NCBI GenBank assembly: GCA_022578605.1
Contig: MU394058.1
Coordinates: 124,001 to 188,000 of the forward strand
Direction: 5' to 3'
DNA: 64,000 nucleotides
Source of the DNA: Camillea tinctor
Taxonomy: Eukaryota; Ascomycota; Sordariomycetes; Xylariales; Xylariaceae
Part shown: piece after piece, positions 23,201-35,814 of the stretch
Position numbering within the stretch: the first letter of the stretch is position 1
Layout of the letters: the number at the start of each line of letters is the position of its first letter
Notes under the pieces: model-generated
Databases searched by the model: none
Told to the model about the DNA's origin: nothing
The model's input: the letters and a program-made list of their open reading frames with translations, nothing else
Translations under genes and position numbers: made by a program

Positions 23201-25200
23201 ATACAGTATCAGAACGAAATACGCAATATATTGATATGCAATAAAATGTTCTTATACACAAGTAGGATAAAGGTGAGGTGGTTATAAGTACGTTGTCACT
23301 CATTCACAAGATAAAACATACAAACATTCATGTCCCTCGACCGCCCCTCAACTGATGCCCACCGATAAACGTATAAGAGTGTCGTAAAGGAGTAAGAAGC
23401 CATATTTAAGTTGATACATGACGAAACTGATGACAACTATAAACCACATAGTGTGCTGACTATCAGGTTTGTTTTATTCACGTGCCCTTCACCTTCTCAG
23501 TTTATAAACTCAAATACCACTTCCTTCTCTAAAATGAATGATTGATAGGATATTAAACAGCTATCGTAGTATGTGTATTTAATGCCCTATATTTTCATAA
23601 GAATCCCATCTAGATTATGCAGTATGTATTCTCATTATGATACCTTCATACCTTACTCACTAATCTATCCCCCCTTTCCCTTGCTGTTAAAGGGTAATAT
23701 GCCTGTGTTTAAAAACTAAGATAATCGTTTTAGAATGGCCTACAGAGCTTAACTCTCCTTCCGGCATCTTCCTTAGTTAACAGATATATATAAGCCTGTA
23801 AGTTAGGGTATCCACATCGTAATACTTGCGGCCTGAACACACTTTTGTGAACCACTCGCAGTTTTGTCCAGACTAGGTACCTAAGAGTCTATTTATAAGT
23901 ATTCAAAGAATGAATGTGTAGATAAAGATAACTGCTCTTGGCGTATCGAAGTCTATTCCATATATACTCAATACCCTCTTGCCCCTATCCTCTAGATCCT
24001 ACTGAGGGGGAAAGGAGGTGAAGTAAAGTTTGAAGCCAACCCACCCAAATCAGTCTTTTATAACACTCAGTAGTATGTAAAACTATCACATACGACCATA
24101 GGACTCAGAGAACTCGGCATCCCGTCCGCTCTGCCCTAGATAAACTGGGTACCGCCAGATTAGTAGTTGGGTCGGTGACGACCAGCGAATCCCTGGTGTT
24201 GTATGTTTTTTTTCTTTCCTTCACTTTTCACATTCTTTTTGTTAATCAATAGCATATCGTATATTTAGATAGTTCTCTCCTCATGGCAGCATATATATAT
24301 CTCTTGGATATTCGTTCCTAGGCTGTCCTAAAACGACACCGGCCGCTGGATCCGCATTTGATGTGCCTCTGTCTAGCCGGGGCCTCGTTAGAGTAGACCA
24401 TCTCCAGACACATGGGAATGGGATATAACATATAGGAGTGTAGATAATGTTTATTATAGCTGTACATAACCTTTCCCTTCCCCTCGCCATGGAATTGCTG
24501 ATATATTGTACTCAATAAGGGGGATAGCTCGTGACACTCTACCCTAAACCTTAGCTACCCACCCTGAAAAGAGGTTGAATTTAACGAAGTTTAATTCAAA
24601 GTCATGTTTATAAGTTTCTAATTCTATTATTAGTTACCTAGGTACATATATATATATTATTCTGTTGGTATTCTGTTGGTGCAACTAGGAAGCAAGTACC
24701 TATGAAATAGGGGAAGGGGGTTAAAGAGAGAGTAGTGTGAAACCATATATATTAGATAATCCACAGCATTGCGACAAACTACACGAATCACGTTTTCTAT
24801 ATCATCTATCATTCAGATCTACTTGACCTAAGCCGCTACGTCTCTCATGTACCAAGTTACTTAACTTGCGACACTATAGATAACACAAGAGGTAGTAGTG
24901 TTCGCCTCAATACTTCAATATAGGTGACAAAAGTATCACAAAAGAAATACCCCTTACACATTTACATTATCATGATATGTTTAATGTTCCTCTACCCTAT
25001 TTTTTCGTCTGCTTGTCTGGTCTCACTTCCAAAGAGCAGCCTCCACATTCTACTTCGTGAATAAGTAAATAGAAAAACAATAATATTACCAACCCCAATA
25101 AACCACACCTAACCAAGAAACATAAAAAGAATGGCTAGCTTCAAAAGCTATTTATGTATAGCCACCATAAATACGATAAATACGAAGTAATAAAATTCAT
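20201..25200. other. Gene-free region, increasingly AT-rich to the right
   Basis: Base composition looks average to about 22.3 kb and AT-rich beyond. No frame has a domain, long ATG-started reading or intron pattern that I trust. Decayed repeat DNA is possible, but no terminal repeats or transposase motifs were seen. The palindrome TACCTAGGTA is at 24635-24644. A short imperfect fold is at 22037-22077 (TGAGTAA pairs with TTACTCA around a CCCTC/GAGGG stem), which is not significant alone. Confidence 0.45.
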
Positions 25201-25229
25201 CGTCATGAATAACACCACATCCCATATAT

Positions 25230-25250
25230 AGTAAGTAAGTAAGTAAGTAA
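25230..25250. repeat. (TAAG)n tetranucleotide microsatellite
   Basis: There are five consecutive TAAG units in intergenic DNA. Confidence 0.9.
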
Positions 25251-25382
25251 TTAGGTTAGACAAGTTCAAGCCTCGTATATTATTACTAAGCCCACCGCCT
25301 TCCCCGTTGTGTAGTCTCTTTCCTCTCTCCTGCCGGGGGGCCCCCCCCCGCCGCGGCGCGCGCGGGGGGGGGGGGGGCGAGT

Positions 25383-25392
25383 NNNNNNNNNN
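25383..25392. other. Assembly gap (10 N) flanked by a G/C homopolymer region
   Basis: Ten Ns follow a 45-bp stretch of runs of C and G (about 25336-25380). The true gap size is unknown, since ten is a usual placeholder. The sequence next to it is of doubtful quality. Confidence 0.95.
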
Positions 25393-25486
25393 ACTATATA
25401 TATTGTTTTTTCAATTTCAACCCTCTTATATTTTTTATAACCCCCCCCCATTCCCCGTTTGGTTTTTTTTTTCCTTGAGCATGCCA

Positions 25487-25511
25487 CCCCCCCCCCCCCC
25501 CCCCCCCCCCC
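25487..25511. repeat. Poly-C tract, 25 bases
   Basis: This is an uninterrupted C run about 95 bp from the gap. It may be genuine or a sequencing artefact. Confidence 0.8.
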
Positions 25512-27854
25512 TGCTCGTCTAATATATCTCGTCAGACCTAGGTGAGTGAGGTGAGCCCAGGTATAGATAGTGGGGAAAAAAAAGGTCGCGCCTGTCGGCT
25601 ATGTATCTAGACATATACACACACACCTTACTAAGTTGCCTACCTACAACTCCACGTGGCAAAACCGTGGACCATGTAAACAATTCGACTATCCTCCAAC
25701 GGAGGCGCTTGATGGCGTGAGTATTATGTATGTAAGTGTGTATGTATGATAGCCGGCACTAAACAAACCCCCCCCCTCCCCCTTTCCACCTTTCTTTCCT
25801 CTTATCTAATAGATTTGAGATACCTACACCTATGTACTGTAAGTGAGTCTGATCATCAGCAACAGCTGATGACGAGGCGAGGCGAGTAATCATGGCGATA
25901 GTGGTTCGTTTCACATAGCTAGTTGGTTGGTCCAACCGACATTGATCTGTATCACGCTATTTTTCTCTCTTTTATTGGGTCTCGTATATACATACGTCTG
26001 TACGTCGACCCCGAGGCTCCGAGGCTCACCTAAGTTAAGGTACTTTTTTTTTCTGTAACCTCGGAGGCAAGTAGGTATCTATTAGGTTATAGTAAGCCTT
26101 TTCTGCCCTGTTGGCATCGGCATTGGCGGTTTGGCGGCCGTGAGCAGATCGATTGATAACACACCGGTATGCGGGAGTTCCGGGTGTAATGCAATGGATT
26201 ATCTGCTTCGAGAGCGGGCATATTTTGTCCCGGCATTAGGGTGATACAGGTACTTAGGATTGGGAGTAAGGACCTACATCTTCTTTGATCCGATGGCATA
26301 GAGTAAGGTAGATCTCGACTCAATCCTGCGCGGGAGGAAGGTAGTTTAAAATATCGGTTATCTTTTCACCCACATGCGCACGCACATAGGACATGCATAT
26401 CATACGGATATAGGTTATATGCTGTTGTATATAGGTGTAGATATATGTAACCTATATCATTAGTATCAATATACCATTGTCTAGCTTTCCATGTTATGCC
26501 TTAGAAAGTCCTACTTCCCCATCTTCTTATCACATTTGGACAGACATGCATCCATACGTACCCACTTGTATACCTAGATATCATCTAAGTTACTTGTATC
26601 CGTCCTCACAGCAGTCAGCAACCCCGTGTCAGTTTTTCTGTTGTTTCATATTTCGACTTGGCCGTTGTCGTACATGCTATCTACACATACACCACTACCG
26701 CATTCGTCCGTCGTATGTATACGTATATGTGTAGATGGGGCGTAGAGAGAGAGAAAGAGAGGGTCTGAGGGGAATAACGCGTACGTGAGATTATGTAGCA
26801 TCATGCAATACATATCACATTAGTTAAAAGAGAGGAAAGGAAAAGGTGGCGTGCGGAGAATGCGGCGAAGACACAGGGAAAAAACATAGACTAAAAAGAA
26901 AAAAAAATACATATTACGGGAGGCTCGGTCCAAGTTTTGGCTGATGTCACACGAATACTAACATAATAAACGCCGTATTACCTTCGGATACGGGATCGTG
27001 AAATGTTTCCATATTCGTAATTCTCTGCCCTTTTTGGAGGAATGGGAGCAAAGAGAGAATCGCGTTTATTCTACTTCTTGCCCCCCTCCAGAATTCAGGT
27101 CTAGGGTCCTGCATACGAGGCTTGCCATGACTAACTAGGTCTGTAGTACTCTGTGCGTGGGGAGACATAAAGAGCTTTTGCCTGTTCTAGGCTCGATCAC
27201 GCGGCTGACAGCCGAGCCTATGCTAAGTCTCGCCTATGTGTAGTAGTTACACACCCATAAGTAATGCGCCGCCCGCTTTATCTTACTGATCAGTTCCAAC
27301 AAGAAAAAGAAAAAAAAAAGGCCCATACATCTAGCATGTATAACGTTATGTTAGTGGGGGACTGTACATCTCTCCCCCCATTCTCTACCCACGTAACCAT
27401 GCCCCGACCTTGTTCATTATCCTCGCCGGTAGGTAGGGGTTGGGAGCGGATCAAAGCCTAGTGGATAAGGCCATCACATCTCAACATTATCAGTCGAATT
27501 CACTGCCGAAATGAGATTTTAAGTTGATATGATGCGACCAGCTGACACGAAAAGCGAAAGAGGGGGATGATCTCCCTTGCCCGGTGGCGTCACCGTAAGT
27601 CGCGTTCGGGGTTGGATACATACCTCGCGCATCGCTGTCCCGCAAGAGCCTACCGAATAGGATATTTATCCCTATATGTAGTCCTTTGCATAGTGTATAG
27701 ATCTTTTGTTTCGGATTTCAAGTGCTGACACTGAGAAAGAACCACGCTGCACGTGTGCGGCGATCTGCTGACGGGAGATGCCGCCTGCACCTAAACTTGC
27801 TCGAACAGGGGGTTGACTGATCTCGAAGAAATAACGGGAGCTAGCTAGCCCGCT

Positions 27855-30491
27855 TCACTTCTTGACCAACTTGTACTTTCCACCGACCAGCTCCAGCTCG
27901 CCCTCAGACACCTTCTCTCCAAGGAACTCCTGTAGTTCTTCATTGGTCCATGGGAAGCCATCGGCGATGAGCATTTTCATCATCATCGCTATTTGAGCAA
28001 GGGGCATGACCGAACTCGAGTTCGTAAGCATGCCAACAATGAATTGCCAGTATACCGCACGCTTCTCTTTCTCCTTTTCGCTGATGCCAGGTTTAGCCTT
28101 GCGAGGCGTCGATGGCGCGTCAGCAGAAGCACCAGCCGATGACGCGGCGCCAGCTCCATATGCTTCTTCAAGGTCCGCCAACCGTTCGACAACAACATAG
28201 CTCTCGTCTGGGAGCTTACGTAGCACACGCTTCTTCTCCCAAAACCCGAGCGCCGCTGTGAGTAGGTCTTCGTCCATCTCTAGCTTCATCCACAAGTCCT
28301 CGAACGTCCAATTGGGGTTGTTCTCCTCGCTAAACGCGTCAATGACAGCTGCTTCGTAAGTGTGTACTTCCTCTAGAACCGTCCGGTCTTCAAGTTCAAG
28401 TTCCACAGTCGCTTGGCCAAGGTGATTGAGCCATTTGATTTTGCGTGATGGCTTGAGACGCTCAAAAATGATCTCGTACATCTTCTGCATATCTGCAACG
28501 GTGGCGGGTAGCAGGAACCGTTCTTCCCCCACCTCGGGCCAGTATAGGCGAGATAGAATCCTTGCATGGATCGTCCAGTCTCTCTTCACCTTGTCGGGGC
28601 GATTGATGGCACCACGGTGGATGACGCCATCCAACCTTCTAGAATCTTCAATATCCTTGATCATGACATCGCAGGCTTGAAGCGACGACTCCCCAAATCG
28701 CTTTTTTAGCAGGTCGAGCACGCCTACTTCTTGGTCAAACGTGGCCTGGTCAGAAAGCAGACGTTCCCCGATGATGTTTTGGAACTCCTTGATGAAGACC
28801 TCAGGAGAACCTAGAGCACCAATCAGAGTCCCGATGACATCCTCGGATCTACGTCGTTTGTAATTAGCACCCGCATCTACCGGAGGCGGAACCCAAGTCA
28901 AGTCGTCCCATTCTTCGTCTTGGCGTTCAGAACGGTATTGGTCTGGGTCGTATAGCAGCTCGACAAGCTCAACAAGCTTCGTTCGGCGGGCCTCGGAATT
29001 GACTTCTTTCGGGTTCGACAAGAGGCCGGAAACGATGATGCGCACCGTATCCTCCCGTGTGCATAGGTAAAGCTGTAGAGAATATGCCACACGGTCTAGT
29101 AACACTCTCGAATGGTCTAGTCGGTGAAATGTACGGATCATAGCAATGTACGTGCGGAGAATATCTAGTGTTGATCGTCCTGCATGGAGTAGACGGTTCT
29201 GTAGAGCCGCTGAGAAAGCATCTGTAAGCTGTAGTCTTCTTTTAGGCGTGGTAACTGCGAAACGTAGGTCCTCGACGCCGCCCTCACTGTCAGGCCAGTT
29301 AATGACGATATCAAACAGCTCGTCGATGCGAAGGGCGGCTAGCCGCCCGACAGCGATTTCTTTCCACTTTTCCACATCTGTCCATGATACTTGAACAGTG
29401 CCTAATATCGTAGTCACTTCAACGGCTAGCCGGGAATAGTGATTTTCGACCCAATCAGAGAGCTCCCTAATGCATCGCGGCTGGGTAGCAGGATGACCCG
29501 GGATTAACCCCTTAACATCCATATCGTTGTTTGGCTCCCACATCCCGGCAAATGACTCTTTCACATATGCAACCATCATTCCATCTAAAAGCTCTGCAAA
29601 TAGTATCTGGAACCTTTCTCCCGCAAGGCCAACTTTACAAAGCGACTCAACAAGTTCAAGTAGCTGTTTCCTTGTTGCCTCCACCCGAGCCGGGTCTAGT
29701 GACTGCTTCTTCCCCTTGGATGTTGGGTGATTGGAATCTTCTATCCCGAGGACGGTCTTCATTAATTGGCCAAGCACCGTCCGTAGTGCATCAGTAAGAG
29801 CACTAGACATCGAGTTCCCAACGGTGGCGTGCAGGTCTCGACGAAACTTCGTGAGCGCGCCTTCGGCAAGATCTCGATCCATGGCTCGGGCGATCAGAGA
29901 CAGGCCGTACAGATACTGTCTATGAGCGGCCTCTAGCGTACGCATGCTGCCAAGTAGGACTTCGGTGTGTTCCGAGTAGTCGTCACAGACGGCAAGGAGA
30001 GGTAGAGCATGATTCACGAAATGCTGGCGGACTTGCTGGATATGCCAAACCAGAATGTCCTCTGTGCGAGTGGCCAGGGGCACACGGGAGCCTGGATTCA
30101 GCACATCCAGCAAAGCATCCTCCAATGCGCTGTTGCTGATATCCTGCGAGCTCGGCAACGGCCCAAATGAGTCCTCAACTGTGACCGAGGCCGGCAGCGC
30201 GATACGCGAAGTGACCACATGCCAGGACCGATCGAAGCGGGCCTGATCCGCGGCGGAAGGTTTTTCCGACGACGATGAAGATGACGAAGATGTCGCGGCC
30301 AGAAGTGCTGCGCTCCTCGATTCCTTCCGCCTATGAGACCTCTTAGGCGGCGGGCGCTCACTGGGTGGCTGAACCTGGGTAGTCGAGCGCAAAGACGGCG
30401 TTGGATACGGCGTAGGCTGCGAGCTGGTGGTTGGGAAAATAGACTGGACAGAGCGTCGCTTGCGCGAGTTCCATTTCGTATCTGCCGTCAT
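27855..30491 (-). CDS. APC2: Anaphase-promoting complex subunit 2 (cullin-like Apc2)
   Basis: This is the cullin scaffold of the APC/C ubiquitin ligase. It pairs with the RING protein Apc11 and recruits E2 enzymes to ubiquitylate securin and cyclins in mitosis. It is a single exon of 878 codons, close to the usual fungal length. The start is the ATG at 30491; an in-frame GTG three codons upstream is not needed. The N-terminus (to about residue 85) is Ser/Pro-rich and basic, followed by cullin-repeat-like helices. The cullin homology region lies at about 480-760, including HARILSRLYWPE and FERLKPSRKIKWLNHLGQATVELE-type features, and the winged-helix APC2 C-terminal domain at about 810-878 (WQFIVGMLTN...GKYKLVKK). 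Neddylation-site context is not expected in Apc2. It is flanked by long gene-free DNA on both sides. Confidence 0.95.
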   Translation of the reverse strand: MTADTKWNSRKRRSVQSIFPTTSSQPTPYPTPSLRSTTQVQPPSERPPPKRSHRRKESRSAALLAATSSSSSSSSEKPSAADQARFDRSWHVVTSRIALPASVTVEDSFGPLPSSQDISNSALEDALLDVLNPGSRVPLATRTEDILVWHIQQVRQHFVNHALPLLAVCDDYSEHTEVLLGSMRTLEAAHRQYLYGLSLIARAMDRDLAEGALTKFRRDLHATVGNSMSSALTDALRTVLGQLMKTVLGIEDSNHPTSKGKKQSLDPARVEATRKQLLELVESLCKVGLAGERFQILFAELLDGMMVAYVKESFAGMWEPNNDMDVKGLIPGHPATQPRCIRELSDWVENHYSRLAVEVTTILGTVQVSWTDVEKWKEIAVGRLAALRIDELFDIVINWPDSEGGVEDLRFAVTTPKRRLQLTDAFSAALQNRLLHAGRSTLDILRTYIAMIRTFHRLDHSRVLLDRVAYSLQLYLCTREDTVRIIVSGLLSNPKEVNSEARRTKLVELVELLYDPDQYRSERQDEEWDDLTWVPPPVDAGANYKRRRSEDVIGTLIGALGSPEVFIKEFQNIIGERLLSDQATFDQEVGVLDLLKKRFGESSLQACDVMIKDIEDSRRLDGVIHRGAINRPDKVKRDWTIHARILSRLYWPEVGEERFLLPATVADMQKMYEIIFERLKPSRKIKWLNHLGQATVELELEDRTVLEEVHTYEAAVIDAFSEENNPNWTFEDLWMKLEMDEDLLTAALGFWEKKRVLRKLPDESYVVVERLADLEEAYGAGAASSAGASADAPSTPRKAKPGISEKEKEKRAVYWQFIVGMLTNSSSVMPLAQIAMMMKMLIADGFPWTNEELQEFLGEKVSEGELELVGGKYKLVKK

Positions 30492-33400
30492 CTTGTCCAC
30501 ACCCCTCCCCTGTTCTAGTGGTCCGTTGATGCCTGTTGTTGCTATTGCTGTTACTATTCTTGGTTTATTTTTTTTGTCTTTGTTTTGTTTTGCGCCTCAC
30601 GAGATGCCAGGTTGGGAGAATGGCTTAGACGGTTGGAAGCTCGCGACCTTGGTCCCCCATTCCCTGACCTGGTCAGAAATAACCTAAATTCTTTGATTTT
30701 CTTAGTCACAGTTTATTTTATTTTATTTTATTTCAGGGAGGCAGTAAATGGCCAGGTACTGGTAGTGCCGTATAAATTTGGTAGAGCTGAGCTTGCTTTG
30801 CCTGAGCTTGCTTTGCCGGGGCATTGGGGATTTGGTTTCCGGCAAAAAATGGTTGTTGCTGGGGAGAAGAGGCCGGGGGCTGTTCGAGGCAGGCGGTGAA
30901 GGCGCTTGATCGCGGCTAACACCGCCCACTGTTGTCGCCTCAAGGCGCCTGTGTTTAGGTGGATTTGGGCGGGGAACGCGGCTGCTGCGTTTATCAAAGT
31001 TCTAACTAGGCTTACCCGGCCGTGATGCTAGCACGGCTCAAACCTGCCGATTTACGAAACGTGCATGCTTGTACCTGCGAGTACACCAAATGTCCCGCTA
31101 ACTTAGGACTTGCTCTCCGCCAGATGGACTTGCTCTCCGACATGGACATGGAAATGCATATGGAAATGCATATGAAAATGGACTTGATCTCCGTCAGATC
31201 AGACACAGTAGCGGACGCACAAATCAATCAATGAACAGGGCCGCAACAATACATGAGATTGGCAATTCGCAATTTGCGATACATATGGTATTCCAGAAAT
31301 ACAATCGCCAAATTTAGATGTGCGCGCGCGCGGTCAGCTAACACTAACACTAAAGCTAAAGCACTGGGAGAGCCACGGTTATATCTGGGTACATACCCTC
31401 TACCTGTATGCACGTTGGTGTAGGAGACGACAAATAAGAGACGAGCTTGACAGGTAATAACACCCGAATGAGGTAAAAAGCACCCTAACCCAAACCCCGG
31501 TTAGCGTGCTCGATAGGTCGGGTGGGGGTGAGTAGAGGCAGGGTTATCCTGGCCAATCAATACAAGTTTCCCCGTCTTTTCGGGTTAATTAACAGCATGT
31601 GGCATGTGGCAGAGTAGCTCTCGTCGTCCAAAGACGAGATAGTTCCTACCTAAGTAGCCACACTTGCATCGCATTGCATCGGAATGGTCAGCCCAGGACC
31701 TTGTGGTTGTATCGACCTTGTACTCCCGAGTAGTAGCAAGTTGTCGCTCTCCGTTGGTAACGCGCAGATATATGTCGATCTCATCCAATTGGGTGTGTGC
31801 GCCAGAGCTTTTCGAGAGTCAGCAAGGTCCCCCCCCCATATACGTATGCTGTGGTAAGACGATTTAGGGCTGACCCAAGCTGAACGAGCTGACGTTACGG
31901 TTACCTTCTATGACCTATATGATAAGTAGTCTTGTTCTTCTTCTTTCGGTCTCAGACCGGGGGACAAGAATGTTGCATTACCAAATAGTCGAGAATACTT
32001 TTCTCGTAGGGGGTGAGCATTAACGAAAAGCACGTCTGGAGATTGCGCCCACTTCTTCTCTCTACATAACAGAAGAGAAAAAGTCCGGAGTGTTGTAATG
32101 TATGTACTGTAGTGTAATATGTGTATGTATAAGTGTGTGTGTATGAGTGTGTGCCACTCACCCACCCACCTGCGAGAGAAGAGAACAAGAAAAAGGGGGG
32201 GAAAGGAGAAAGAACCCAGAACAAAAGAAGGAAGAAAATGATGCAGTGTATGTAATGCGTATGTATATGCAGTAACGTTTGAATCTTTCACCCTCCGGAT
32301 CATCGGACTCTCCGCCGCGGTGTTTTAAGGTGTGAGTGTGTGTGTGTATGCTGTGTATGCTGTGTATGTGTGTGTGCAGACCCCGAAACATCTCTGGCTG
32401 AAGTGGCTTGCTCAACCGAACGGGTTTTGCTTGCTTCTCGTTGGCGAATATGCATAATCTGTAGTAAGCGCACTATGCGGCATGTTTTGGTCGCATTCGG
32501 TTTGAGATTAACTATCGCTGGCCGGCCACGTTGTTGAGGAGGTGCAGATCACACACGTGCAGATAAGGGGTTTATAGAGTGGCGAGCAGGGATCGTACAT
32601 ATTTGACCAGCCCTGATTAAGGCCTGGCTCTCTTTATCTCTTGTCATGTGGTATTAGTAGTATCGTTGCCCTATTGTTTAGGGAATCTTTTTTAACCTAT
32701 GCAACGGTCAGTCCTCGACCAGGGGGAAGGGGGAAGGGGTGGGGGTTGTTTCGCGGGGTTTCTCTTCTTTCGCCTCTTTCGTTCGTCACTTTACGCAGAG
32801 ACAACAGAAAAACAAGAGAGAGGGACAGAGACACGGCTAACTGGTGTATAATACAAGGTTTATCTAGGAGGGATAACAAAAAGGGACCCAAGAGACCACG
32901 AGGTAGTTCGGGTCGACTAACTGCACCAACCCTTCCAAGTCCACCGTCCTTGGTTCACTGTATAATGGACGGTGCGGCGCGCGAACTTACCAGTGTCAGG
33001 GGGGGGAGGGGGGAGAAGAGACGGAAATGATACTTTTTTATTCACCACGCGAGACTTTGCTGTCGAATCAGAGAAACAGGCGGGCAGCACGTCTACGGCA
33101 CAGCAAGAGAAAAGAGAGCCACACAAGTGCGACCAGGTGAGATCGACAGCGGTCCTAGCCTCAAGTGCTCAAAGGCCAAGTACGAGCGATGTATCGGTAG
33201 CATCGTCTCCACGCTCAAGCCTGGTATAGTGTACGTTTGCACCTTGGCAATTCTTCTCGGGACCGATCGTCTCCGGAGGGGTCGATCAATTGACGACAAT
33301 TTCAACATTTAATGATGCAACTGTGAACACCACAAGGGGGGAAGAGAGGGGAGATGGGGAGATGGGGAGGGGAGGGTACGCTTTGTGATAATATCGTGCC

Positions 33401-34860
33401 GTGCCGTGTCGTGTCGGACCATCCCAGTGAAGACTCGAAATAGCTTTATTGCAATTTTAATTTCTATATTGTTTTTTTTTTGCATCTTATAGCCAAGGGA
33501 AGGTCATAGCAGATAAGAGAAAGGTCCTTTGGGCTAGGTCGTGAATTTTTTTCGCAGTTGTCGCAGAAGTTGGTCTTTTGTCGCAATATATTCTCCGACC
33601 TCTTTCGGAGGAAGACAGCAAAAAAGAATGAAAAAAAGGGGGGGACCCAGGGGACTCCCCATAATCGAGATTTCATTATTTTGACAATTCCCCATCTAAA
33701 CTGGTTGAAATTGATTGAGCCCGACTCTTCGAGGGACACACGCCCGCAAAAAGACAAGGCTTCCCATACTAATGTGAGCGGTGTAGGCAAGGCTTATGAA
33801 ACTAGTGTAGACCAGTTTGTTCTTTTTTTTTTGGTTCCTTTTTTTTTGTTGTGATGCAATAAATCCGACGCTGTATTATGTCGTAGTACATAACCCGTAC
33901 GCATTAAGAAGTGGGGGGTTGGTTTAATTCAAGACCCTAATTTCTTTTTGTTTTTCTGTTAAAGATTCGAGGCTCTATAGTTCATTCAGCTTCCCGCAGG
34001 AACGTCCCCTCAAACTTGCTTGCCTTGCCAGTTTCCAGCTGTGGCAGCATTATACAGCATGTATGCCCTTTCATATAACCTCCATGTAACCCCAATGTTC
34101 TCCACTACCTCCCTTTGAAATTGAAGTACCATGACACTACAATCAAGTACCTACTCTATAGCTATGACAAATTCATGGCATCTGAAACTCTGTCTCAAGT
34201 TTATGCAACATTTTGCGTCACTTTACTATCCTTCAATACTTATTTCGTCGTAACTTATAGCCCTCATCGCTCGCTCGCCACCTCGATTGGGTGGCACAGG
34301 AACAAGCCTATTGAAAGGTATAGTCAATGAGGTACCTAAGTAGGTTACTACTAGTAGTCTCATTAAGTACTGTATAGATGTATCTAGCTGACGGCGCCGG
34401 ATGATGTCCCCGGAGTTTAATAGGTGCCAAGATGCCGCAACTTGCGGAGAAAATCCAGGATCGGGTTTAAACTGGATATTACTGCACACATGACTCGGGA
34501 TTAGAGGAGTTTAGTGGTTCTCATAACTCGTGAACCTCATCCGTCACAGACCATGCCTCTAGGCAACTACAAATTGATGATATCTGATAGGCATAGACTT
34601 ACCTAGGTAGCTGGCATGAGTTATGTAGGTATGTAGGTAAGATAGGTAGATAGATAGGCAAACAGGTAGGTCAGCTACGGACTTTGCTTTTGCCTGTGGA
34701 TATCTCCATGCTCCCTAGCCAGAGACCTAGCTATCTATCCGATACCCTTGAATGCCTCAGAGACCCGCCTACCTCGCTTATTAATTAGGATCTTTTTTGT
34801 AATCATCATGGGCCGAGCCTTTTGTATTTTGGAAACAAGAATAAGAATAAGAGGAAGAAC
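30492..34860. other. Gene-free region upstream of APC2, with repeats
   Basis: The right-hand flank of APC2 should contain its promoter. Contents: an imperfect repeat cluster (31108-31200), a GC dinucleotide run (31322-31333), GT-rich DNA (32105-32155 and 32330-32375), G-rich tracts (33001-33017 and 33337-33376), and GTAGGTA/GATAG runs (34622-34672). TACCTAGGTA is at 34600-34609. The minus-strand frame 31908-32303 is GT-repeat translation and not a gene. Confidence 0.5.
31108..31200. repeat. Imperfect tandem repeats: three GACTTG[CA]TCTCCG units with GGAAATGCATAT copies between
   Basis: GACTTGCTCTCCG occurs twice at about 20-bp spacing, then two GGAAATGCATAT-like units, then a third copy with one change (GACTTGATCTCCG). 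This looks like local duplication. An open frame passes through it but has no other support. Confidence 0.7.
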
Positions 34861-35756
34861 GATGACGATAATCAACACCACCTAGGGCGTGATGCTGGAT
34901 TGCCGATCAGCAATCCCGAGGGGCATTACGAGTCCCCGTAGGACCGGCCGGGACCGGAGACCCAGCGGGACTAACAAGTAAAAATGTCCAGGTTGTCGTT
35001 GCACGTAATTCTGACTTTTAATACATAGCGATGGGGGAGAAGATACTAATTATGTAGTAGCAAGTCCACATTCGAAAAGGTTGACGAATACAACTCCGCC
35101 GTAGCTAACTTGTTGTTCCGCCTTTGAAATATAAATCACGCGATGTGTGGGTATGTAGATGGACCAATACCCAAGCCGTTAGCCCGAGCAAGTGAAGCTT
35201 GGAGGAGCTATGACCAACAAGCCGAGGTGCCCCCATTCCCCTTCCCCTTCTTTTTCAAGGTTGCCCCCATCTAAGAAAATCTGCTCACGCAATACATTAT
35301 GTGCCTAACTTAGTAGTACATAAGTTATTAAACTTGGGACACCAAGAAACGTTTTTTTAATAGTATGTAAGTTGCGGAAGGATCAATTACCTAGGTAAGG
35401 CTATGCAGGTAAAGTAGATGGATGTTATAAAAATATTGAAGAGCTACACTAGAAGTTTGGAACCTACTAGACATAAGGGTGCTTAGTGCCTAGTCGTTGA
35501 CCATCGATTAATGCACACTACCTAGATAGGTAGCAGTAGTGTGGAATACGTCAATAAACCTATAAGGGTCCTCGTAGACCCCACCAGTGTACTTAAGGTA
35601 GCACCTATGTAATCGGACTTGAGTTCAATTGATTGTCTGGGTACGTGTATCCAACAGTAACGTAACTGTAGTCGGGAGAAGACAGGATGAGCCTTGGGCT
35701 TGCCAATAAACGCTAAATGGTGAGCTAGCTTAGTGCTAATATGTAGTATATGTGCA

Positions 35757-35814
35757 TGTGAGTGAGTGAGTGAGTAAGAGAGAGAGAGAGAGAATATGTG
35801 TGTGTGTGTGTGTG
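35757..35814. repeat. Compound microsatellite (GTGA)n-(GA)n-(TG)n
   Basis: GTGA units pass into a GA run and then, after AATA, into a TG run. It is intergenic. Confidence 0.92.

Larger units (their letters stand above)
25201..27854. other. Gene-free region downstream of APC2, with assembly gap and homopolymer tracts
   Basis: This includes a TAAG tetranucleotide run (25230-25250), the G/C-rich tract and 10-N gap, a 25-base poly-C tract and a GAGA tract (26746-26762). The right end is the APC2 3' flank. No gene was recognised. Confidence 0.5.

Noticed and set aside
31908..32303. 131-codon minus-strand frame
   Set aside because: It is driven by GT/AC repeats (Thr/His runs) and lacks a domain or splice pattern.
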